Shown one piece after another: positions 46,701-52,952 of a stretch of DNA of 64,000 bases. Location of the stretch: the NCBI RefSeq assembly GCF_009380165.1, contig NZ_WHUF01000006.1:310001-374000 (forward strand), given 5' to 3'. The position numbers and the translations under genes were made by a program. Below the pieces are notes generated by a model, which ran no database searches, was not told the origin of the DNA, and worked only from the letters and a program-made list of their open reading frames with translations. Origin of the DNA: Rugamonas rivuli. GTDB taxonomy: Bacteria; Pseudomonadota; Gammaproteobacteria; Burkholderiales; Burkholderiaceae_D. Numbering within the stretch: position 1 is the stretch's first letter; the number at the start of each line of letters is the position of its first letter.

Positions 46701-49411
46701 TGATCTGGTACGAAGACCAGTCGGGCTACCGCCAGCTGCTGCACGAGCAGATCATGGGGCTGATCGCCTCCGGCATCGACGCGCAAGCGATCGACCGGCC
46801 GGGCGGCATCTTCGTGCGCCTGGCCGACCAGATCGCCAACGAGGACCGCATCCTGCTGCAATCGGTGGCGCGCGCCATCCTCAGCGACAGCCGCGGCACG
46901 CTGGCCGAACAGATCAAGCGTCCCGGCCCGCCGGCCATGCGCATGCCGCCGCTGCTGGCGGACAATCGCATCGACTACGCGGACGCCGTTCCGCCGCCCG
47001 CTCCGGTGCGTGAGCTGATGCTGGAAAACGGCATCGGCGGTTTCACGCCGGACGGCCGCGAATACGTCATCACCACCAGCGCCGCGCAGCGCACGCCGGC
47101 GCCGTGGTCCAACGTGCTGGCCAATCCGCAGTTCGGCAGCGTGATCTCGGAAAGCGGCCAGGCCTACACCTGGCACGAGAACGCCCACGAATTCCGCCTG
47201 ACGCCGTGGCACAACGATCCGGTCAGCGACGCCAGCGGCGAAGCCTTCTATCTGCGCGATGAGCAGAGCGGCCAGTTCTGGTCGCCGACCGCCTTGCCGG
47301 CGCGCGGCGACGGCAGCTACGTCACGCGCCACGGCTTCGGCTACAGCGTGTTCGAACACAGCGAGGCCGGCATCGCCACCGAGATGACCACCTTCGTCGC
47401 CATCGACGCGCCGATCAAGTACACGGTGCTCAAGGTGCGCAACGATACACTGGTGGCGCGGCGCCTGTCGGCCACCGGCTACGTCGAATGGGTGCTGGGC
47501 GACATGCGTTCCAAGTCCGGCATGCACATCGTCACCGAGGCCGATCCGGTCAGCGGCGCGCTGTTCGCCAAGAACGCCTACAACACCGAGTTCACCGGCC
47601 GCGTCGCCTTCTTCAACTGCGACGCCACGCTGCGCACCGTCACCGCCGACCGCGGCGAATTCCTGGGCCGTAACGGCTCGCTGGCGTCGCCGGTGGCGAT
47701 GCGCCGTTCCCGCCTGTCCGGCAAGACCGGCGCCGGCCTCGATGCCTGCGCCGCCATCCAGGTGCCGTTCGACCTGCTGCCGGGCCAGGAACGCGAGATC
47801 GTCTTCGTGCTGGGCGTGGCTGGCCGCCGCAATGCCGACGCCAGCAGCCTGGTGCAAAAACACCGCAGCGCCGGCGCCGCGCACGAGGCGCTGGCCGCCG
47901 TGCACGCGCACTGGGACCAGACCCTGGGTGCGGTACGCATCGATACGCCGGAGCCGCAGCTCGACCTGCTGGCCAACGGCTGGCTGATGTACCAGACCAT
48001 CGCCTGCCGCATGTGGGCGCGCAGCGGCTACTACCAGTCCGGCGGCGCCTTCGGCTTCCGCGACCAGTTGCAGGATGCGATGGCCACCATCCACACGCAA
48101 CCGCAGCTGCTGCGCGACCAGCTGCTGCTGTGTGCCGCCCACCAGTTCCTGGAGGGCGACGTGCAGCACTGGTGGCATCCGCCGTCCGATCGCGGCGTAC
48201 GTACCCACTGCTCCGACGACTATCTGTGGCTGCCGCTAGGTGCGTGGCGCTACGTCATCACCACCGGAGATGTTGGCGTGCTGGCAGAAAGCGCGCCTTA
48301 CCTGGAGGGCCGCGCCGTTAAGCCGGAAGAGGATTCGTACTACGATCTGCCGGGCCGCTCCAGCCAGAGCGGCACGCTGTACGAGCACTGCGTGCGCGCC
48401 ATCCGCAACGGCCTGCGCTTCGGCATCCACGGCCTGCCGCTGATCGGTTCCTGCGACTGGAACGACGGCATGGACAAGGTCGGCGAGCATGGCAAAGGAG
48501 AGAGCGTGTGGCTGGCTTTCTTCCTGTGCGAAGTGCTGCAGCGCTTTGCCGAAGTGGCGGACCTGATGCAGGATGTGGACTTCGCCACCGAGTGCCGCAG
48601 CGAGGCCAAAAAGCTGGCCGCCAACGTCGAACAGAATGCGTGGGATGGCGAGTGGTACCGCCGCGCCTACTTCGACGACGGCACGCCGCTCGGTTCGCAC
48701 ACCAACGAGGAATGCCAGATCGATTCGATTTCGCAGAGCTGGGGCGTGCTGTCCGGCGCCGCCGATCCGGTGCGCGTGCGCGGCGCGATGGAGCAGGTCA
48801 ACCAGCGCCTGGTGCGGCGCGACTCGGGCATCATCCAGTTGCTCGATCCGCCATTCGACAAGGCCGGCCCCAACCCGGGCTATATCCGTGGCTATGTGCC
48901 CGGCGTGCGCGAGAACGGCGGCCAGTACACCCACGCCGCCATCTGGACCGCGATGGCCTTCGCCCGCCTGGGCGAGACCGAGCGCGCCTGGGAGCTGGCG
49001 CGCATGATCAACCCGGTGCAGCACGGCGGCACGCCGGAAGGCATGGCGCGCTACAAGGTGGAGCCGTATGTGGTGACGGCCGACGTCTACGCCGTGGCGC
49101 CGCACGTGGGGCGCGGCGGCTGGAGCTGGTACACCGGTTCGTCGGGCTGGATGTACCGCCTGATACTGGAGTCGCTGCTCGGCCTGACCCGCACCGCGAC
49201 CCAGCTCACGCTGGCGCCGCGCATGCCGGCCGAGTGGACGCACTTCACGCTGACCTACCGCTACGGCGCGGCATCGTATGTGATCCGCGTGGTGAAGTCG
49301 GCGGAAGCCGCGCCGCTCATGACGCTGGACGGCGTGCGCCAGCCGGGCATGGCGATCGATCTGCACGATACGCCCGGCATCCATAAGGTGGAATTGTTCA
49401 TGCCGGACTAG
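40718..49411 (+). CDS. Cyclic beta-1,2-glucan synthase (NdvB/Cgs type)
   Basis: This very large inner-membrane enzyme (2897 residues; Brucella Cgs is about 2870) should make cyclic beta-1,2-glucan from UDP-glucose for export to the periplasm. The N-terminal part contains the GT84 glycosyltransferase (LDTDTQLPRDAA and QRWIRGDWQ motifs) between several TM spans near residues 425-485, 830-880 and 960-990. The C-terminal part is a GH94 phosphorylase-like domain that controls ring size, with the acidic SCDWNDGMDKVG motif near residue 2580. The TTG at 40718 has a GCGAGG site 6 bases upstream; an ATG at 40739 is the alternative. No ndvA-type exporter is adjacent. Confidence 0.93.
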   Translation: MKQSAPLMPAITLGFREAPVGSLLSAEDDEDLPLRAELFSAAQMAAHGKTLATHHELSKRSGRDRLLSRLAENAAVIDSTCDALAAAAKVGRQITPASEWLLDNFYLIEEQIRIARRHLPKNYSRQLPRLGKGAPDGTPRVYKIALEIISHGDGRVDPESLCRFVDAYQEVASLTLGELWAIPIMLRLALIENLRRVAARVADNRIHRDLANTWADQMTEVADKNPSGLILLVADMARSNPPITSAFVAELARRLQGQSPALTLALSWITHRLAESGQTIEQQIQAEIQQQAAEQVSIANSIGSLRFLGTMDWQEFVETMSVVEQTLRQDPAAIYGRMEFATRDQYRHAIEKIAKRSRYSEIEVAQQALQLAQAHYEGGDARHGHVGFYLIGGGLAALEKQTGMRRPWLEALQQTSRASPLTSYLGAIAAIALVSTALLLERAAHNGVSGPVIVMLGVLALLGSSQLALSLVNWVATLVTRPNPLPRMDFKDGVPANARAIVVVPTLVYSKENIADLCEQLEVRFLANRDPNLMFCLLTDFADAASETLPADAALVEQMQRCVGHLNRKYATHPNGEPASPFLLLHRPRLWNPHEGVWMGYERKRGKLQALNRFLRGGAREQFSLVVGETHELESIKYVITLDTDTQLPRDAAAQFIATMQHPLNQPRIDTARGRVVEGYGILQPRVTVSLPSENASRYEKLCGGEPGIDPYTRTVSDVYQDVFFEGSFIGKGIYDVDVFEQVLGQRLPENRILSHDLLEGCYLRAGLLSDAQLYEAYPARYGDDVSRRQRWIRGDWQLASWLLGRVPGPNRKRERNPLSLLSRWKLFDNLRRSLTAPALVLSLITAWRWLPEPWLWTGAVLAVIFVAPLVSTLHDLLRRPEDTLWSQHLRAALRRGGLQFSHAILMLVFLPYEAWFSLDAILRSAWRMLVSHKHLLEWQASALSRTAGVWRTMWCSPVLALFVGGALLGWRPASLAPAALFLLAWLVAPAVAQWISRPIERRQARLTPDQQQFLHQLARRTWAYFDRYVGPEDNWLPPDNMQEHPAHVVAHRTSPTNIGMALLANLSASDFGYLCIGQMMQRTAATLATMDQLERHQGHFYNWYDTQTLKPLHPIYISTVDSGNLAGHLLTLQAGLTGLYDQPVLGPHTVDGIVATCRVLQESLGGAATASAPDAPDAAGLPELNALLAALAPAPDGGNLQQLHAWLARVAAAVAGLPPTDTHGETAMWSASLVQQCQAALDELSLLTPWVNLPADAVFDTSLTRVPTLRELAAMIDSTAAVLANDLAPAERDRQLLLAGLCAQGAAAAHERMRELSELARRCGAYAQMEYGFLYNTTTSLLAIGYNVTERRLDASYYDLLASEVRLASFVAIAQGQLPQEHWFALGRQLCIVAGKPVLLSWSGSMFEYLMPLLVMPNYPSTLLDQTYSAVIDAQIDYGKRRSVPWGISESGYNTVDASLNYQYRAFGVPGLGLKRGLADDLVIAPYATMLGLMVQPEAACLNLQKMAGMGYMGRYGFFEAIDYTASRLPRGQSAAVIRSFMVHHQGMGLLALSYLLHDRPMQRRFESDPLLQSTLLVLQERSPQAGAFYSNTTEMAAVRSTAPEQAMPMRVLTQHSTPVPETQLLSNGRYHVMVTNGGGSYSRWKDLAVTRWREDSTRDNWGNFCYVRDMDDGQFWSTTYQPALVEPRKHEVIFSEGRAEFRRSDRNIDLYTEIVVSPEDDIELRRTRITNKSDRVRTIEVTSFAEVVMAPAAADASHPAFSKLFVQTEILRDENAILCTRRPRGQADAMPWLMHSMMVHDAAVAGVSFETDRSRFIGRGNTAAAPQAMLSDDALSGAEGSVLDPVVAIRYTITLKPDQTAIVDIVTGMTEQRDAALHLIDKYQDRHLADRVFELAWTHSQVVLRQLNASEADAQLYGRLANSVIYPNAALRADAATLIKNQRGQSGLWAYAISGDLPIVLLQIKDPANIELARQMVQAHAYWRLKGLVVDLVIWYEDQSGYRQLLHEQIMGLIASGIDAQAIDRPGGIFVRLADQIANEDRILLQSVARAILSDSRGTLAEQIKRPGPPAMRMPPLLADNRIDYADAVPPPAPVRELMLENGIGGFTPDGREYVITTSAAQRTPAPWSNVLANPQFGSVISESGQAYTWHENAHEFRLTPWHNDPVSDASGEAFYLRDEQSGQFWSPTALPARGDGSYVTRHGFGYSVFEHSEAGIATEMTTFVAIDAPIKYTVLKVRNDTLVARRLSATGYVEWVLGDMRSKSGMHIVTEADPVSGALFAKNAYNTEFTGRVAFFNCDATLRTVTADRGEFLGRNGSLASPVAMRRSRLSGKTGAGLDACAAIQVPFDLLPGQEREIVFVLGVAGRRNADASSLVQKHRSAGAAHEALAAVHAHWDQTLGAVRIDTPEPQLDLLANGWLMYQTIACRMWARSGYYQSGGAFGFRDQLQDAMATIHTQPQLLRDQLLLCAAHQFLEGDVQHWWHPPSDRGVRTHCSDDYLWLPLGAWRYVITTGDVGVLAESAPYLEGRAVKPEEDSYYDLPGRSSQSGTLYEHCVRAIRNGLRFGIHGLPLIGSCDWNDGMDKVGEHGKGESVWLAFFLCEVLQRFAEVADLMQDVDFATECRSEAKKLAANVEQNAWDGEWYRRAYFDDGTPLGSHTNEECQIDSISQSWGVLSGAADPVRVRGAMEQVNQRLVRRDSGIIQLLDPPFDKAGPNPGYIRGYVPGVRENGGQYTHAAIWTAMAFARLGETERAWELARMINPVQHGGTPEGMARYKVEPYVVTADVYAVAPHVGRGGWSWYTGSSGWMYRLILESLLGLTRTATQLTLAPRMPAEWTHFTLTYRYGAASYVIRVVKSAEAAPLMTLDGVRQPGMAIDLHDTPGIHKVELFMPD

Positions 49412-49463
49412 TTCGATTTTTAACAGAGTGTCCCATTCTGGACATTTTAGGCATCCACACCAC

Positions 49464-49494
49464 AACGCGGCGCTTTATGCGTCGCGTTCTCTTT
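49464..49494 (+). terminator. Terminator-like hairpin after the glucan synthase gene
   Basis: AACGCGGCGC (49464-49473) pairs with GCGTCGCGTT (49479-49488) with one G-T wobble and a TTTAT loop, followed by the modest tail CTCTTT. A small inverted repeat TGTCC/GGACA (49429-49444) with a TTTT tail lies between it and the stop codon. Confidence 0.55.
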
Positions 49495-49561
49495 GTCGGT
49501 CATCTTCCTGTCATGCATAGTTGCGAGACTTTTGGATTACCAACCGCAAAGAGAGTCCCTA

Positions 49562-51730
49562 GTGAACAAATCGCAGACGTTGTCCCGCCTTGCCTTCATC
49601 ATGCTGCTGTCCGCCGGTGTCATCGGCGCCGCCCACGCATCCAAAGCCGACCACCACGAATTCGAGGCCACGCTGCACGCGCCGTTCGCCGCCGACGGCG
49701 CCGACCAGGATCGCCCGGAAGCTCGTACCTTCAAGCTCGGTTTCGATTTCCCCTTGCTCGAACGCGAGCAGGATGTGAAGTGGCGGCTGGAGCTGGTCAG
49801 CCCGGACGGCGTGGTGGTGCAGCAGTGGCAGGGCGTGCAGCGCATCGCCGGCAAGCCGGTCGATGTCAGCATCGCCTGGGACGGCCGCGCCGACGGCTTG
49901 ATCCTGACCGACGGCGTGTACGTGGCGCGCATGCAGGCCGTCACCGGCGACGACACGGTCGAACAAAGCTGGGATATTTCGGTGGGCCGCAATCCGGCCC
50001 AGTCCATGCCTGCCTTCAAGGCCTTGCCAACCTCCGCGACCTCCGCGGCCTCCGCCAAGCCTGCGCGCGCCAACGGCCGCGTAGTGCAGGGCGCGGTGGC
50101 CGCCACGGGCTCGCTGCCATACACCGTCTACCTCGGCAACCTGCACAGCCAGACCAACCATAGCGATGGCGGCGGGGCGCTGGGCAGCTGCACCGGCGCG
50201 CAGGCGCCGCAAAGCGCGGCGCTGGGACCGGCCGACGCCTACCAGTACGCGATGAACAAGGGCCTCGATTTCCTGATGGCCTCCGAGCACAATCATATGT
50301 ACGACGGCTCCGACGGCACCAACGCCTCCGCCGATCCGGCCGCCGCCAAGGCGCTGTTCCAGTCCGGCCTCGCCGCCGCCGCCAACTTCAACAGCGCGCA
50401 CGCCGGCTTCCTCGGCATGTATGGACTGGAGTGGGGCGTCATCAACAACGGCGGCCATATGAACATCTTCAACACCACCGAGCTGCTGGGCTGGGAGAGC
50501 AACAGCAGCGGCCAGCTGATCGCCGATACGCTGACCGCCAAGGGCGACTACGCGGGCCTGTACACGCTGATGCGCCAGCGCGGCTATGTCGGCCAGTTCA
50601 ACCATCCTGAATCGTCGGGCCAGTTCCAGGTCAACGGCACGGCGCTGGGCTACACCGCCGACGGCGACCAGGCGATGGCGCTGTGCGAAGTGCTCAACAC
50701 CTCCGCCTTCTCCACCAACACCAGCGAGGCCGAGACCGGCCGCAGCACCTACGAAGGCGCCTGCAACAAGGCGCTGGAGGCGGGCTACCACGTCGCCTTC
50801 TCCAGCGACCAGGATAACCACTGCGCCAACTGGGGTGCGTCCTACACCAACCGCACCGGCGTGCTGCTGCCGAACGGTACGCCGCTGACCACCGCCAGCA
50901 TGATCGCCGCCATCAAGGCGCGGCGCGTGTTCGCCACCATGGACAAGACCTCGCAGCTGATCCTGACCGCCAACGGCCACGTGATGGGTGAGCGCTTCAC
51001 CAACAGCGGCCCGCTCAACCTGGTCGCCAACTTCGCCAGCAGCAACGGCAAGACGGTATCGTCGGTGAAGATGTACGAGGGTGTACCGGGCCGCAACGGC
51101 ACCGTGACGCAGCTGTCGGCCACCGCCAGCACCACCATCACGCCGGCCGTGGGCGAGCACTTCTACTACGCCAAGATCACCCAGAACGACGGCAACATCC
51201 TGTGGTCGGCGCCGGTGTGGGTCACGCAGGATAGCGGTGGCGGCACCACCACGCCGCCGGCGGCGACGCAGCTGATCGCCAACGGCGGCTTCGAATCGGG
51301 CGCGTCATCGTGGAGCGCCACTTCCGGCGTCATCACCTCGGATGCGGGGGAGGCCGCGCACGGCGGCAGCTACAAGGCCTGGCTGAACGGCTACGGCAGC
51401 GCCCATACCGACACGCTGTACCAGAGCGTGACGATACCGGCCGCCGCCACCAGCGCCAACCTGTCGTTCTGGCTGAAAGTGGTGTCCAGCGAGACCACCA
51501 CCACCAACGCCTACGATACGCTCAAGGTGCAGGTGCGCAGCAGCGCCAACGCCGTGCTGGCGACGCTGGCGACCTATTCGAATCTGAACAAGGGGAGCAC
51601 GTATGTGCAAAAGAGTTTCGACCTGTCGGCCTATAAAGGGCAGACGGTGAGGATATACTTCGAGGGTGTGGAAGGCTCGACGGTGTCGACCGCCTTCCTG
51701 GTGGATGATGTCAGCCTGATCGCGCAGTAA
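49562..51730 (+). CDS. Secreted PHP-domain phosphoesterase-like protein with C-terminal jelly-roll domain
   Basis: The GTG at 49562 is preferred because the protein then begins with a signal peptide (NKSQTLSRLAFIMLLSAGVIGAAHA); the frame stays open 23 codons upstream. A beta-rich domain follows (residues ~30-150), then a PHP metal-dependent phosphoesterase domain with NLHSQTNHSDGGG (near residue 193), SEHNHMYDG, FNHPESSGQF and SSDQDNH, all supplying metal ligands. After a Gly/Thr/Pro linker, residues ~570-722 resemble a carbohydrate-binding jelly roll (LIANGGFESGASSW). The substrate is not known; a periplasmic or extracellular phosphoester is likely. Confidence 0.8.
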   Translation: MNKSQTLSRLAFIMLLSAGVIGAAHASKADHHEFEATLHAPFAADGADQDRPEARTFKLGFDFPLLEREQDVKWRLELVSPDGVVVQQWQGVQRIAGKPVDVSIAWDGRADGLILTDGVYVARMQAVTGDDTVEQSWDISVGRNPAQSMPAFKALPTSATSAASAKPARANGRVVQGAVAATGSLPYTVYLGNLHSQTNHSDGGGALGSCTGAQAPQSAALGPADAYQYAMNKGLDFLMASEHNHMYDGSDGTNASADPAAAKALFQSGLAAAANFNSAHAGFLGMYGLEWGVINNGGHMNIFNTTELLGWESNSSGQLIADTLTAKGDYAGLYTLMRQRGYVGQFNHPESSGQFQVNGTALGYTADGDQAMALCEVLNTSAFSTNTSEAETGRSTYEGACNKALEAGYHVAFSSDQDNHCANWGASYTNRTGVLLPNGTPLTTASMIAAIKARRVFATMDKTSQLILTANGHVMGERFTNSGPLNLVANFASSNGKTVSSVKMYEGVPGRNGTVTQLSATASTTITPAVGEHFYYAKITQNDGNILWSAPVWVTQDSGGGTTTPPAATQLIANGGFESGASSWSATSGVITSDAGEAAHGGSYKAWLNGYGSAHTDTLYQSVTIPAAATSANLSFWLKVVSSETTTTNAYDTLKVQVRSSANAVLATLATYSNLNKGSTYVQKSFDLSAYKGQTVRIYFEGVEGSTVSTAFLVDDVSLIAQ

Positions 51731-51736
51731 GGCGGC

Positions 51737-51982
51737 TTAGTTGGTCCACGGCTGTTCGCGCTTCCTGCCTTTGCGCGCGAACAGCAGCAGCACGCCGATA
51801 CCGATCAGTATCAGCTTGTAGTTCACCGGCTCCGGCACCGACACCATGTTGGCTTTGCCGGCCGCCGGTTTTACCGCCTGCACGCTGCTGGCGGCATGTG
51901 CGGTCGCCGGCGCCGTCTCTGCTGCATATACCTGAACGCTTACTGCGGAGGCGCTCAATAACAGCGCCGCTATCTTGCTCAT
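51737..51982 (-). CDS. Very short PEP-CTERM protein
   Basis: The 81-residue product has a signal peptide (SKIAALLLSASAVSVQVYA), a ~35-residue Ala-rich linker, and a C-terminal PEP-CTERM signal: VPEP, a hydrophobic span (LILIGIGVLLLF), then ARKGRKRE. Such tails are cut by an exosortase and direct surface attachment or exopolysaccharide association. An ATG at 51991 directly abuts the AAGGA site, so the ATG at 51982 (9-base spacing) is preferred. No exosortase is in the window. It is convergent with the PHP gene, 6 bp apart. Confidence 0.7.
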   Translation of the reverse strand: MSKIAALLLSASAVSVQVYAAETAPATAHAASSVQAVKPAAGKANMVSVPEPVNYKLILIGIGVLLLFARKGRKREQPWTN

Positions 51983-52090
51983 CAATCGCATTCCTTGCCC
52001 CTGCCAATATTCATGTGACAAGTATAATAGATTGTTAATTTTCCCGCATCCGTGCGGTAACACACGGAGCGGAACATAAAGTGCTTGACC

Positions 52091-52666
52091 CTACACGCCG
52101 AGGCTGGAGCCTGCGCCCAGCAGCGTGGCCACGCCCAGCACCGCGAACACCAGCGCGGCGATGCCGTGCACCAGCTTGAGCGAGACGCGGTTGGCGATCT
52201 TGTCGCCCAGGTAGACCGCCGGCACATTGGCCAGCATCATGCCGAAGGTGGTGCCGCAGACTACCGCCACCAGGCTGTCGTAGCGGGCCGCCAGCGCCAC
52301 CGTGGCCACCTGCGTCTTGTCGCCCATCTCGGCGGCGAAGAAGGCGATCAGCGTGGTCAGGAACACGCCGTACTTCGCCAGCGGCATGTCGCCGTCGTCG
52401 ATCTTGTCCGGCACCAGCGTCCACGCGGCCATCGCCAGGAAGGACACGCCCAGCACCCAGCGCAGGATGTCCGGCCCGAGCAGGCTGGTGATCCAGGTGC
52501 CGACGGCGGCGGCAAACGCGTGGTTGGCGATGGTGGCGACGAAAATCGCGGCGACGATCGGCAGCGGGCGGCGGAACTTGGCGGCCAGGCAGAAGGCGAG
52601 CAACTGGGTTTTGTCGCCGATTTCAGCGAGGGCGACGATGCCGGTAGAGACGAAGAAGGCTTCCAT
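52091..52666 (-). CDS. TMEM165/GDT1 (UPF0016) family manganese exporter
   Basis: This 191-residue membrane protein has six spans and two copies of the family motif E-x-G-D-(K/R)-(T/S): ALAEIGDKTQLLAF near the N-terminus and FFAAEMGDKTQVATVAL in the second half. UPF0016 proteins (MneA/MntX, yeast Gdt1) export Mn2+ or exchange Ca2+/Mn2+. The upstream RNA matches the yybP-ykoY Mn2+ riboswitch, which strongly supports manganese export. It is divergent from the M1 aminopeptidase. Confidence 0.92.
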   Translation of the reverse strand: MEAFFVSTGIVALAEIGDKTQLLAFCLAAKFRRPLPIVAAIFVATIANHAFAAAVGTWITSLLGPDILRWVLGVSFLAMAAWTLVPDKIDDGDMPLAKYGVFLTTLIAFFAAEMGDKTQVATVALAARYDSLVAVVCGTTFGMMLANVPAVYLGDKIANRVSLKLVHGIAALVFAVLGVATLLGAGSSLGV

Positions 52667-52686
52667 GGGTTTTGTATGTAGTACGC

Positions 52687-52855
52687 GGGCCGGAAACGAT
52701 TAACCAATGATCCAGGCGCGACTCCGGCCCATCATGGCCGCACCTCGATCATGGTCTCGTCAAGTTTTTCAACCACCTGCACCACGGTCTGCGGACCGAT
52801 TATGTTGACACAGGTTCTTGCGCCGGGGTGGCGCAAGCCGACTACTCCCCACTTA
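52687..52855 (-). promoter_or_regulatory. yybP-ykoY manganese riboswitch
   Basis: Read on the minus strand, the leader begins with the diagnostic GTGGGGAGTAGTCGG (GGGGAGTAG at 52850-52842). It continues through GTCAACA to GAGACCATGATCGAGG (about 52760-52742), as in the E. coli alx and mntP leaders. Downstream, TCCGGCCC/GGGCCGGA arms at 52723-52730 and 52687-52694 form an 8-bp hairpin that may be the expression platform ahead of the ATG at 52666. Mn2+ binding should raise expression of the exporter. Confidence 0.8.
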
Positions 52856-52866
52856 CGGCCCGAATG

Positions 52867-52915
52867 ATAGCATAGCCACACGCATGTACACATCTTCGAT
52901 ACATGGCTATGCTAT
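52867..52915. promoter_or_regulatory. 12-bp inverted repeat in the divergent riboswitch/M1 peptidase promoter
   Basis: ATAGCATAGCCA (starting at 52867) and TGGCTATGCTAT (ending at 52915) are perfect inverted repeats about 25 bases apart. An inner pair CATGTA/TACATG lies between them. Read outward, each arm gives TGGCTATGCTAT, so the two divergent promoters share the same -10-like sequence or the same operator half-site. Confidence 0.5.
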
Positions 52916-52952
52916 TCTGCTTCGCGCTCCAGACCTTATTGAAAAGATCACC

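Noticed and set aside
43037..48208. 1723-codon open frame opposite the cyclic glucan synthase gene
   Set aside because: The composition (Arg, His, Gln, Ala and Gly runs) is that of an antisense frame in GC-rich DNA, with no domain and no start signals.
49429..49444. TGTCC-N6-GGACA as a sigma-54 enhancer site
   Set aside because: There is one copy only, no GG-N10-GC promoter beside it, and it lies directly after a stop codon, so a weak 3'-end hairpin is as likely.
52818..52952. Upstream extension of the M1 aminopeptidase
   Set aside because: It would bury the signal peptide and cover the divergent promoter and riboswitch start.
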